Source: Hyphomonas sp.
GTDB taxonomy: Bacteria > Pseudomonadota > Alphaproteobacteria > Caulobacterales > Hyphomonadaceae
Reading direction: 5' to 3'
NCBI RefSeq assembly: GCF_018402285.1
Contig: NZ_JAGYJH010000003.1
Location: forward strand, 620,001 to 684,000
DNA: 64,000 nt
Positions 8,293 through 15,987 of this stretch are shown one piece after another. The notes beneath the pieces are model-generated. The model did no database searches. It was not told the DNA's origin and saw only the letters and a program-made list of their open reading frames with translations. A program made the translations under genes and the position numbers. Positions within the stretch are counted from its first letter, which is position 1. Each line of letters begins with the position of its first letter.

Positions 8293-9690
8293 ATGCCTCA
8301 AACTCTTGCCGCGTCGATTGCCGTCAACCGCTTCGGGCTGGGTGCCCGGCCGGGTGAGCTTGATGCGGAAATCACAGACCCGAAAGACTGGCTGGCGCAG
8401 CAACTGACGCGCACGACGAGCTTCACGCTGCCCCCGGGCGGTTTGCCGACCACCCGCAGCGCCGCCGAAGCGCTCGGCAGCTATCTTGAAGACCTGAAGA
8501 AAAAAACGGCAGGCAAAGCGGGCAAGATGAGCCCGGATGAGCAGGAAGAGGCCATCCTAAAGCCGCTCCAGAAATTACGCGAAATCCTGATCGCCGAAAT
8601 CGAGGCGCGCACCCTTCGCGGGCTCACGACCGAGGCGAGTTTCGCGGAGCGTCTCGTCCTGTTCTGGTCGAACCATTTCACGGTTTCTGCGAACAAGGCA
8701 GTCACCATTCCCTTTGCCGGGGTATTCGAGCGCGAGGTGATCCGGGCCGGCCTGACGGGCACCTTCGCCGACCTGCTGGTCGCCTCGACCCGGCACCCCG
8801 GCATGTTGCTCTATCTCGATCAGGCCCAGTCGATGGGGCCGAACTCGAAAGCCGGAAAACGCCGCGACAAGGGTCTCAACGAGAACCTCGCCCGCGAAAT
8901 CCTTGAGCTGCAGACCCTCGGTGCGCAGGGCGGCTTCACTCAGGCGGACGTCACAGAGTTTGCCAAGGCGCTTACCGGCTGGTCGCTCGCGGGCGGGCGC
9001 ACCAGGCTGCTTGTCCCCGGCGCAGACCCGGGCGACTTTATCTTCGTGGACCGCTTCCACGAACCTGGCACCCGCACGGTGATGGGAAAACGCTACAGCG
9101 CGGACGACGAAGGGCAGGGCGAAGCCATCCTGCGCGACCTCGCCAAGCATCCCTCCACGGCGCAACGCGTTGCCATGAAACTCGCCCGGCATTTCATATC
9201 AGACAAGCCGCCTGCTTCTGCCGTCGAGGCGCTGGCGAGAAGTTTCCGCACCAGCGGTGGCCGCTTGCCGGCGCTGCACGAGACACTGATCTCGCTTGAA
9301 GAGGCCTGGAATCCCGAGGCGCAGAAGTTCAAGTCTCCCAATGAGTTCTTCCTGTCCGCCCTGCGTTTCACGGGTCTGCCCAAAGTCGAGCGCAAGGCCA
9401 TCACGGCGGCTTACGGCCTGCTCGGGCAGGTGCCCTATCAGGCGCCGTCGCCTGAAGGCTGGCCGGATGATGCGGCCAGCTGGGCAGGGCCAGACGCTGT
9501 GATCAAGCGCGTCGAGTGGGCTCAGGCTCTTGCCGACAGGCTGGGAAACAAGGTTCGTCCCGAAAATCTAGCGCGATCCGCACTCGGCCCGGCCCTGTCA
9601 GCAGCAACGGCCCAGAGCATCGCCCGCGCAGAAAGCGCCTCGCAAGGGCTGACACTCGCCCTGATGAGTCCCGAATTCCAGCGCCGATAG
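8293..9690 (+). CDS. DUF1800-domain protein
   Basis: 465 residues. AASIAVNRFGLGARPGELDAE at the N-terminus is the typical DUF1800 opening. FAERLVLFWSNHFTVSANK, LNENLAREILELQTLG and DVTEFAKALTGWSL are the conserved core blocks. FHEPGTRTVMGKRY and VAMKLARHFISDKPP follow in family order. DUF1800 genes are almost always followed by a DUF1501 gene, as here 8 bases downstream. The pair is common in bacteria, but its biochemical role is not established. No signal peptide is evident. Confidence 0.92.
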   Translation: MPQTLAASIAVNRFGLGARPGELDAEITDPKDWLAQQLTRTTSFTLPPGGLPTTRSAAEALGSYLEDLKKKTAGKAGKMSPDEQEEAILKPLQKLREILIAEIEARTLRGLTTEASFAERLVLFWSNHFTVSANKAVTIPFAGVFEREVIRAGLTGTFADLLVASTRHPGMLLYLDQAQSMGPNSKAGKRRDKGLNENLAREILELQTLGAQGGFTQADVTEFAKALTGWSLAGGRTRLLVPGADPGDFIFVDRFHEPGTRTVMGKRYSADDEGQGEAILRDLAKHPSTAQRVAMKLARHFISDKPPASAVEALARSFRTSGGRLPALHETLISLEEAWNPEAQKFKSPNEFFLSALRFTGLPKVERKAITAAYGLLGQVPYQAPSPEGWPDDAASWAGPDAVIKRVEWAQALADRLGNKVRPENLARSALGPALSAATAQSIARAESASQGLTLALMSPEFQRR

Positions 9691-9697
9691 GAGGCCC

Positions 9698-10915
9698 ATG
9701 ATGACCCTTCCTCTGATGACGCGGCGCGCGGCGCTGATGGCGGGCGGCGCCATGTTCCTTGCGGGATCCGCAGGCGCCCTGACCATTTCCCGGCAGGCCG
9801 CAGACCGCAAGTTCGTCCTCGTCATCCTGCGCGGGGCAATGGACGGGCTAGCAGCCGTCGCCCCCTATGGCGACGCGCACTACAGCGCCTTGCGCGGCAA
9901 GCTCGCGCTGGCGCCCCCGGGCGAAGCCAGCGGAGTACTTCCGCTTACGGATGGATTTGGCTTGCATCCCAACCTTGCCTTTCTCTACGAACAATGGACA
10001 GGTCGCGAGCTCGCCATCATACCAGCCTGCGCGTCGCCTTACCGGGAGCGCTCGCACTTTGACGCCCAGGACGTGCTTGAGACAGGCGCTGCAGAAGTTT
10101 TCGGGGCAAGCGACGGCTGGCTCGGCCGCGCGCTGACAGCCCTGCCTGCAGACTTGAAACGCGAAGCAGTGTCCATCTCGGGATCGCTGCCGCTTGTGCT
10201 GCGGGGATCGCCCTTGGCGACCAGCTGGGCGCCCTCCTTCGCGCCGTCTGCCAGCGAGGACACACTCAACCGCTTGATGGACCTCTATGCAGGCGACGCC
10301 CTGCTGGGCCCGGCGCTCGCCTCCGCCATCGAGACGAATGCGATCGCCAGTGCGTCCGGCATGGACGGTATGGACGGCAAGGCCCGGCGCAATGGCCCCG
10401 GCGCCTATAAAGGTCTTGCGGAAGCGGCGGCGCGGCTACTGTCCGCCGAAGGCGAGCCCGCCGCCGCCGTGCTGTCGTTCGATGGCTGGGATACCCATGC
10501 CAACCAGGGCGCCGCCAATGGCCAGCTCGCCCTTCGCCTCGCCGGACTCGATGCGGCCTTGCGCGAGCTCAGGAACGGGCTCGGCGCTCATTGGCCCAGA
10601 ACGGTCGTGGCGGTGGTCACCGAGTTTGGTCGAACGGTCGCCGAAAACGGAACCGGCGGCACCGATCATGGCAGCGGCAGCGCCGCCTTCCTGCTGGGCG
10701 GTGCGGTGTCGGGCGGAAAGTTCGGCGGCGACTGGCCCGGACTGGCGCCCAAAGCGCTGTTCCAGGGCCGCGACCTCGCGCCGGCAAACGACATCCGGTC
10801 GGTCTTCATGGCGGTGCTGCAAGACCATTGGGGCGTGGACCGGGACACACTTGGCCGGATCGTCTTTCCAGATGCGATTGGGGTGCGGTCAATTTCGGGC
10901 CTGTTACGGGCTTGA
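9698..10915 (+). CDS. DUF1501-domain protein, Tat-exported
   Basis: 405 residues. The N-terminus MTRRAALMAGGAMFLAGSAG is a twin-arginine-type signal, so a folded protein is probably exported by Tat. The body shows the sulfatase-like DUF1501 features: FVLVILRGAMDGLAAVAPYGD, GFGLHPNLAFLYEQW, HFDAQDVLETG, FDGWDTHANQG and VTEFGRTVAENGTGGTDHG. AGGAGG sits just before the ATG, with a second ATG one codon later. It follows DUF1800 in the same unit and probably forms a functional pair with it. Confidence 0.92.
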   Translation: MMTLPLMTRRAALMAGGAMFLAGSAGALTISRQAADRKFVLVILRGAMDGLAAVAPYGDAHYSALRGKLALAPPGEASGVLPLTDGFGLHPNLAFLYEQWTGRELAIIPACASPYRERSHFDAQDVLETGAAEVFGASDGWLGRALTALPADLKREAVSISGSLPLVLRGSPLATSWAPSFAPSASEDTLNRLMDLYAGDALLGPALASAIETNAIASASGMDGMDGKARRNGPGAYKGLAEAAARLLSAEGEPAAAVLSFDGWDTHANQGAANGQLALRLAGLDAALRELRNGLGAHWPRTVVAVVTEFGRTVAENGTGGTDHGSGSAAFLLGGAVSGGKFGGDWPGLAPKALFQGRDLAPANDIRSVFMAVLQDHWGVDRDTLGRIVFPDAIGVRSISGLLRA

Positions 10916-11027
10916 CTATCTCCGCAACGGGCTTCGCCATGCGAAGGGTCATCCGGAATAACTCGACTGTCAGGTAAAGAAAAAACCAGCTCCGGGGCTC
11001 CGACTGGTTACAGCTCCCGCAGCAATG

Positions 11028-11124
11028 CGCCTGGCTGGCTCCCATCGTCATTGTGGGGGACCGGCAGGGTCCCTTCAATCCGGTCATCGCAATGCCCCAC
11101 CACCTAAAGGCCGGGCTTCACCGC
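11028..11124 (+). repeat. Dispersed repeat, subfamily B
   Basis: GCCTGGCTGGCTCCCATCG, GGGACCGGCAGGGTCCC, TTCAATCCGGTCATCGC and AGGCCGGGCTTCACCGC. GACCGG and CCGGTC in it can form a stem with a 15-base loop. It lies in the 10916-11373 gap after DUF1501; nothing else is supported there. Confidence 0.75.
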
Positions 11125-11373
11125 AAGTCGCACCGCTGCCGCTTCCTGAGTATCTCTGACGCTCTGCAAACCAAGCCTGCGTGATGCAAGGAATTGGATT
11201 GAGATGCGATGACGCTGCGGAGGCCATGGCCTGCATAGAGGCTTTCGCGCGGCGCGCGTGAAGTTTGAGAGCGGCACTATACCGGCTGATAACCAGATTG
11301 CGGCGCTCTGACGCGCCAGACAGTCTGCGCCGGCTAGGCGTGCGTAAAGAGGGCAGCTTTAAGGAGACATTCA

Positions 11374-11529
11374 ATGAGTGAGATTTATTCGAGACGCCTG
11401 CTGGCCAGCATGTACATGCACCAGGCTCGCATGTTGTATGAGGATGGCCAGAGGAAGGCTGCAAGAGGGCTTCTGGTCAAAGCCATGGCCATGCTCGTCC
11501 TGCCGGTAGCGGCCCCCAGCCGGCACTGA
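11374..11529 (+). CDS. Small protein of 51 residues, unknown
   Basis: A short frame opening MSEIYSRRLLASMYMHQARM and ending VLPVAAPSRH. It is preceded by AAGGAG eight bases before the ATG, one of the best ribosome sites in the region. The sequence is a helical, Arg/Lys/Met-rich stretch followed by a hydrophobic Ala/Leu segment. I recognise no family. The strong start signal in an otherwise empty spacer is the main support. It may be the only gene of its unit. Confidence 0.45.
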   Translation: MSEIYSRRLLASMYMHQARMLYEDGQRKAARGLLVKAMAMLVLPVAAPSRH

Positions 11530-11725
11530 TACCGGTACGCGCGCACCGCCGCTGAAACAATCGGGTTCCCGGCGGCCGCCAGGCGCGCAGCAGTCACCGG
11601 GGGCCTCAGGCGCCAATACCCTGCGGATTGATGCAAGTTCGCCCACGCCCGATTGCACGGCGGGGAAGAGCCTTGGGCACATGCCGATCAGGACACTGAC
11701 TATTTTTGCAAAAAGGAACAATCAG

Positions 11726-12367
11726 ATGGCGACAGTTCTGATCATCGGGGCCAGCAGCGGAATAGGGCTTGCAACGACCCGACTGGCGCTGGAACGCGGA
11801 CATTCGGTCGTAGCCTTTGCGCGTTCGGCAGGCCAGATAGCTCTCCAGCACGCAAGGCTCAGGAAACTGGTCGGAAATGCGCGCAAAACCGATGACGTCC
11901 GGCTCGCGCTTGCCGGCGTGGACGCGGTCATCCAGACGCTCGGCGTACCTGCGAACACCCGCATGATCACGGGTCCGGTCGACTTGTTCTCCACCGCAAC
12001 GACAACACTCCTGCCTCTTATGAAAGAACTCGGGATCCGCCGGTTGATTAGCGTGACGGGTTTCGGCGCCGGGGAAAGCCGTTCCAGCATAGCGCCTTTG
12101 CAACGGCTCGGATTCAACCTCGTATTCGGCCGTGCCTATGGCGACAAGGATCTTCAGGAGCAGCTGATCACGCAAAGCGGTCTCGACTGGACCATCGTTC
12201 GGCCGGGTGTCCTGATAAATACGCGCAAAGTCGGGCGGTACCGCGTGCTGGTTTCCCAGCAGAACTGGCGCAACGGGATTGTCTCGCGCAGCGATGTTGC
12301 CGATTTCCTCGTCAGGCAACTCACTGACGAAACCTGTCTCAAGCAGGCGCCAGTGCTTGTAAGGTGA
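11726..12367 (+). CDS. NAD(P)-binding protein, NmrA/atypical SDR type
   Basis: A Rossmann-fold protein of 213 residues. TVLIIGASSGIGLATTRLAL at the N-terminus is the dinucleotide-binding loop, SVVAFARS ends strand 2 with an Arg that favours NADP, and GVDAVIQTLG and LISVTGFGAGES are the later strands. The YxxxK pair of classical SDRs is absent, while LDWTIVRPGVLI is typical of NmrA-like and SDR_a5 proteins. These act as oxidoreductases or redox sensors. The start follows AAAAGGAA. The gene ends just before the CIA30 gene, 89 bases away, so the two may be co-transcribed. Confidence 0.82.
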   Translation: MATVLIIGASSGIGLATTRLALERGHSVVAFARSAGQIALQHARLRKLVGNARKTDDVRLALAGVDAVIQTLGVPANTRMITGPVDLFSTATTTLLPLMKELGIRRLISVTGFGAGESRSSIAPLQRLGFNLVFGRAYGDKDLQEQLITQSGLDWTIVRPGVLINTRKVGRYRVLVSQQNWRNGIVSRSDVADFLVRQLTDETCLKQAPVLVR

Positions 12368-12456
12368 TAGTGTGGGGCCAGCTTCAAACAGTCTGCCTGA
12401 ACCGTGCTGGTTGGGCAGATTTATTCCGCAGACGAAAGGTTTGTGTATTTAAACTT

Positions 12457-13041
12457 ATGCGACGCCTCATAATGGTTTTCTTCGCTGCGCTAACCTGTAT
12501 GGTTTCAGGAATGACCAGTTCCGCTTCGCCGAAAAAAGCAACCATCTCACCTTTGGTCACCTTTCAGTCGCCGGAAGAGGCTCGCGCCTGGCGAACCGTC
12601 AACGACGATGTCATGGGCGGCCGCTCTCTGGGCGGAAGTGTTGTCGAGGCAGGGCAACTTGTCTTTACCGGGCTGATCAACACCAACGGAGGAGGTTTCT
12701 CTTCGGTGCGCCGCCAGTTAGAGCCCGGCGCGCTGGAAGGTGGCCGGGCCTTGGTTCTTTCGGTAAAGTCCGATGGACGTGCCTACAGGCTGATCGCGCA
12801 AACCGACGCCCGTTTCAGGGGCCGTTATGTTTCGTATCAAGCGCCGATCCCGGTAAGCGAAGTGGGCGAGTGGGCGACTGTCCGAATTCCCTTGAGCGAT
12901 TTCGCACCCACTGTTTTCGGCCGCAGCGTTCCGGCCAGTGAGTTTGTGCCCGCGCAGGTTACCGAGCTTGGCGTCATCATTGCAGACAATGTCGATGGCA
13001 ACTTTGCGATTGCCGTCAGATCAATCAGCGTCGAACGTTAG
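12457..13041 (+). CDS. CIA30-family protein, exported
   Basis: 194 residues. A signal peptide (RRLIMVFFAALTCMVSGM) is followed by a beta-rich domain matching CIA30, related to carbohydrate-binding jelly rolls: WRTVNDDVMGGRSLGG, FTGLINTNGGGFSSVRR, LVLSVKSDGRAYRL, FAPTVFGRSVP and ELGVIIADNVDGNFAI. In mitochondria CIA30 helps assemble complex I. Bacterial homologues are of unknown role and the signal peptide places this one in the envelope. The start is the ATG at 12457 or the in-frame one five codons later. It is probably co-transcribed with the preceding NAD(P)-binding gene. Confidence 0.82.
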   Translation: MRRLIMVFFAALTCMVSGMTSSASPKKATISPLVTFQSPEEARAWRTVNDDVMGGRSLGGSVVEAGQLVFTGLINTNGGGFSSVRRQLEPGALEGGRALVLSVKSDGRAYRLIAQTDARFRGRYVSYQAPIPVSEVGEWATVRIPLSDFAPTVFGRSVPASEFVPAQVTELGVIIADNVDGNFAIAVRSISVER

Positions 13042-13162
13042 GTCTTACTTTGGTCGGCTGCTCGCCGCGAGTGCCGTGAGTTAAGCTTTGGGCCAGGTCA
13101 TCAGCAGGCTGGGGTGCTGCTACCCGGCGAAAGATCGCCGAACTCTGGCGAAACGCAACACC

Positions 13163-13495
13163 TCAAACTACGAGGTATTTAAAGAGCCAGTAGCCTGAGA
13201 GCCAGAGTGTTGCATAGGCGGACACAAGTCCGATGCGTCCCCGCATGACCCCCTGAACCAGCGTTCTGTGTTCTCGTCCCGCGGCGAAATAAACCGTCAG
13301 CAGGTAGACCGAGAAAAGACCGCCAAAGCCGCAAGCAAAGAATGCAACATCGCCGATGATCGAGAGCGGGGTCGCGCCGTCGATGAGCACTCCGGCGAGC
13401 GGCAGAAATGACAGCATTACCCAGAAGCCCAGGACAGGCGCGGCATACATCCAGAGAAGTAAACGGCCGACGCCGCTATGGTTCAAAGTCGTCAT
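13163..13495 (-). CDS. Small multi-span membrane protein, unknown
   Basis: 110 residues with three to four hydrophobic spans (VGRLLLWMYAAPVLGFWVML, PLSIIGDVAFFACGFGGLF, VYLLTVYFAA, LVSAYATLWLSGYWLFKYL). A clear ribosome site AAAGGAG stands seven bases before its ATG on the minus strand. No motif points to transport or catalysis. It forms a lone minus-strand unit between repeat-like sequence on both sides. It is real by start signal and hydrophobic pattern; no family is recognised. Confidence 0.6.
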   Translation of the reverse strand: MTTLNHSGVGRLLLWMYAAPVLGFWVMLSFLPLAGVLIDGATPLSIIGDVAFFACGFGGLFSVYLLTVYFAAGREHRTLVQGVMRGRIGLVSAYATLWLSGYWLFKYLVV

Positions 13496-13646
13496 GGTCG
13501 TGCTCCTTTAGCTTACTCTCTGATACGGTCGGCAAGTCCAGGTGGACCTCAGTCAAACCTGTGGTCTGCTGCCGCAGCGTCGCCGGAATGCTCCGAGAGT
13601 GACCGTCGACGACAGGCAGGGGCGGGTTCGGGCTTCAGACCGGCTC

Positions 13647-13748
13647 AAATGGGCCAGGTTGGCTCCGATCTACGTCGCTGACGACCGGCAGCGTCACATC
13701 AATCCTGTCATTCGACCGTCTCACGCAAACCAGGCTGGAGACCGCCGA
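13647..13748 (+). repeat. Dispersed repeat, subfamily B
   Basis: CAAATGGGCCAGGTTGGCTC, GACGACCGGCAGCGTC, ATCAATCCTGTCATTCG and CCAGGCTGGAGACCGCCGA in order. It occupies the spacer before the EamA gene. A weaker relative with only the two ends (GGGCCAGG and GATCGCCGAA) lies at 13090-13143. Confidence 0.7.
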
Positions 13749-13863
13749 TTGTGGTCGCTCGACCAAAGCGATTGTCTCGCGATGATCATTCCGGAGGGAT
13801 CGCGTCGGATCACGATTCAGCTTTGGTTGCTGTCCGGGCTTGCTCGGGCCGGATTAGCCAGAA

Positions 13864-14727
13864 ATGATGTCGGCGATGCGCCTGTGCCTGTTGACTGCCC
13901 TGACGATGCTAGCCTTTGCCGCAAACTCGGTGCTGAACCGTTGGGCGGTGGGAGCAGGTCACATTGAAGCTGTGGACTTCGCCTTCGTGCGGGTCGTGGC
14001 GGGGGCAGCAACACTCTCGGCGTTGCTTCTTTTGCAGCGTGGCGCGCTGGTCTGGCCGGGGCGGCAGGGACGGGTTGCCGGGGTGCTCGGGCTCGCGGTC
14101 TATCTCATCGGATTTTCGTTAGCGTATCGTGGGATCAATGCGGGAACCGGGGCGCTGGTTCTGTTCGGCACGGTGCAAGTCATGATGTTTGCGGGCGCGC
14201 TCAGGTCGGGCGAAGCACTTCCGGCGCGGCGCTGGGCAGGTGCCGGACTTGCACTTGTTGGCCTGGCCCTGATTGCGGCGCCGGGGGACAGCGGGGTGGC
14301 GCTTGTGCCGCTTGGGTTGATGGCGGCGGCCGGGATCGGCTGGGGGGTCTATTCCCTGGCAGGGAGGCATGCCACCGATCCGCTGGCAGAAACGGCATGG
14401 AATTTCGTTCTTGCTGCGCCGCTGGTCCTGCCGCTGTGGCTGATCGCCGGGGACGGCGCGCCGGACGCGGTCGGGGTTGCACTGGCCGCGGTGTCGGGCG
14501 CGGTCACCTCGGGTCTGGGCTATGCGCTCTGGTACAGGATATTGCCCGCGCTGGGGGCCGGGCGGGCAGCGGCGGCGCAATTGACGGTGCCGGTGATTGC
14601 TGCGCTGGGCGGGGCGATCCTCTTGGCCGAGGTCCCGGGGCCACAGTACTGGCTTTCTGCGGCTCTGGTCTTGGGCGGAGTGGCCCTGGCAAGTCTGCCG
14701 GAACAGAGGTTCTTTTCCAGGCGATGA
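13864..14727 (+). CDS. EamA-family (DMT superfamily) transporter
   Basis: 287 residues with about ten membrane spans arranged as two EamA halves. The N-terminal half shows NSVLNRWAVGAGHIEAVDFAFVRVVAG, the second half AAAGIGWGVYSLAGR, SGAVTSGLGYALWYRILP and LTVPVIAALGGAIL, which are typical EamA blocks. Family members export amino acids or other metabolites; the substrate cannot be called. Three candidate ATGs lie within the first five codons. It is a one-gene unit with repeat copies before and after it. Confidence 0.87.
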   Translation: MMSAMRLCLLTALTMLAFAANSVLNRWAVGAGHIEAVDFAFVRVVAGAATLSALLLLQRGALVWPGRQGRVAGVLGLAVYLIGFSLAYRGINAGTGALVLFGTVQVMMFAGALRSGEALPARRWAGAGLALVGLALIAAPGDSGVALVPLGLMAAAGIGWGVYSLAGRHATDPLAETAWNFVLAAPLVLPLWLIAGDGAPDAVGVALAAVSGAVTSGLGYALWYRILPALGAGRAAAAQLTVPVIAALGGAILLAEVPGPQYWLSAALVLGGVALASLPEQRFFSRR

Positions 14728-14745
14728 AGGGTATGTCCAGTCGCC

Positions 14746-14839
14746 GCATTGGCCCTGATCATCGATGGCCGCGACTGGCAGGGTCTCTTCAATCCGGTCA
14801 TAGGGCTGCCAAGCGTGCACCCGACGGCAGTTCGCCGAC
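14746..14839 (+). repeat. Dispersed repeat, subfamily B
   Basis: CATTGGCCCTGATCATCGAT, GCGACTGGCAGGGTCTC, TTCAATCCGGTCATAGGG and GCAGTTCGCCGACA. The centre closely matches the 11028 copy. The left arm is shorter. It follows the EamA stop by 18 bases. Confidence 0.65.
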
Positions 14840-14936
14840 AATAGACGCCCGCCGACTTATCCGGAGTGTCAGCAGTGGGCGCGCAACGAGACTATCAGAT
14901 TGAGCCTCACCTAGGCCGGACATCGACCCTCGTCAG

Positions 14937-15242
14937 TCATGCAGCCTTCAACGGTTTCGCACGTTTGATTCGCGTCTGCTCTTTTGGATCATGCATAACC
15001 TCCCAGAGTTCCGTCCGACGTTGCACGTTCAACCAGAAATCCGGGCTGTTGGAAAAAACTCGCGCAAGTATCAAAGCCGTTGCCGCAGTAACATTGCGCT
15101 TGTTATTGCACAGCTCGTTGACATGCTTGCGTTGCACACCCATCGCCTCTGCAAGGGCGCTCTGGGTCAGACCGAGCGGCTCCATGAACTCCTCGATCAA
15201 GATCTCGCCGACCGAAGCCGGCTTGCGTTTGGTCATCAACAT
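14937..15242 (-). CDS. higA: HigA-family antitoxin
   Basis: 101 residues. The opening KRKPASVGEILIEEFMEPLG and LTQSALAEAMGVQRKHVNELCNNKR form the helix-turn-helix of HigA/VapI antitoxins. LARVFSNSPDFWLNVQRRTELW is the conserved C-terminal block. It neutralises HigB and represses the operon. It lies 24 bases downstream of higB on the minus strand, the reversed order (toxin first) that is characteristic of hig modules. Confidence 0.93.
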   Translation of the reverse strand: MLMTKRKPASVGEILIEEFMEPLGLTQSALAEAMGVQRKHVNELCNNKRNVTAATALILARVFSNSPDFWLNVQRRTELWEVMHDPKEQTRIKRAKPLKAA

Positions 15243-15266
15243 ATCGCCTGTCCTTCCCGTCTGAAC

Positions 15267-15563
15267 CTATCTGTAACTATGATCGTCCAGGTAGACGTTC
15301 GAGGCTTCGCCCCGCGCGCCATCCCACTGAAAAATCAGCCGCCACTGACGGTTGATGCGGATCGAATGCCAGCCCTCGAGATTGCCGCGCAACTTTTCGA
15401 AGTGGTTGCTCGGTGGCACCCGAAGATCTTGATCCGTCACGGCGTCATCGATCATTTGGAGCTTCCTGAACAATCGCCGATCAATATCAGATGGAATTCT
15501 CCGAGACGACACATCGTCGACGAAGAAGTCGTGTAACCACCCATCCCGGAAGCTGACAATCAA
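15267..15563 (-). CDS. higB: HigB-family toxin
   Basis: 98 residues of RelE/HigB type: FRDGWLHDFFVDD, IDRRLFRKLQMIDDA, DLRVPPSNHFEKLRGNLEG, HSIRINRQWRLIFQWDG and ASNVYLDDHSY are the blocks of the family, and the Arg/His-rich core is intact. HigB cleaves ribosome-bound mRNA. The start is a TTG; an in-frame TGA directly precedes it and AAGGTG lies six bases upstream, so this start is well determined. Confidence 0.93.
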   Translation of the reverse strand: MIVSFRDGWLHDFFVDDVSSRRIPSDIDRRLFRKLQMIDDAVTDQDLRVPPSNHFEKLRGNLEGWHSIRINRQWRLIFQWDGARGEASNVYLDDHSYR

Positions 15564-15574
15564 TCATTCACCTT

Positions 15575-15609
15575 GTGGTAAATGTACCACTCCATGGGTC
15601 ACCTGTCAA
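15575..15609 (-). promoter_or_regulatory. higBA promoter with embedded operator palindrome
   Basis: On the minus strand TTGACA (15609-15604) and TACATT (15586-15581) stand 17 bases apart, an excellent sigma-70 promoter. The -10 box lies inside the perfect inverted repeat GTGGTA-N4-TACCAC (15575-15590). Binding of HigA there would block polymerase, the usual hig autoregulation. The higB TTG begins 12 bases further on. Confidence 0.75.
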
Positions 15610-15799
15610 TCGGCTGAGGCGCGCTCAATCAGTTCTTGCCTCATCGCTAGAACGACTTTTCGGGATGATGCCCCCCCTATCCGAATCATCAGCCGGCTGA
15701 AATGGGCCAAACGCGGCCGACTGACCAGGCGGTAACGTATGACTGTTGTCGCCCTCAAAAAAGACATCCAGCTTTCGGTCCCTGATAGCTCGACCGATC

Positions 15800-15965
15800 A
15801 ATTCGGTGCCTGCTACAGGCCCCCCCCTGTCTGTTGAAGATCTGCTATCACGGGGTTGCAGAGGGGAGCCCGTCCCCCCCCAGGGTCACGAGCCCGCGTG
15901 GGAGCAAGGGTCCCCTCTGCGTGATGTTTAACCTGAACAGTTGCTTGGGACGGCAGATCCCGCAT
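15800..15965 (+). ncRNA. Candidate IS110 bridge RNA
   Basis: The non-coding stretch upstream of the transposase is highly structured. ACAGG/CCTGT forms a small hairpin at 15815-15830. A long stem pairs ATCAC (15847-15851) with GTGAT (15921-15925), then, after a six-base bulge GGGGTT, GCAGAGGGGA (15858-15867) with TCCCCTCTGC (15911-15920), enclosing about 43 bases. A third hairpin GGGA/TCCC lies at 15947-15961. IS110-group elements encode a bridge RNA of comparable size in this position that carries target- and donor-binding loops. The boundaries given are approximate and the function is inferred from context. Confidence 0.5.
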
Positions 15966-15987
15966 GACATGGACAGGAGCTTTCACC

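Noticed and set aside
1042-14839. A classical class-type integron with attC sites
   Set aside because: The layout is similar, but I found no attC core sites (RYYYAAC and GTTRRRY) at the repeat ends and no integron integrase in the window. The array is reported without that label.
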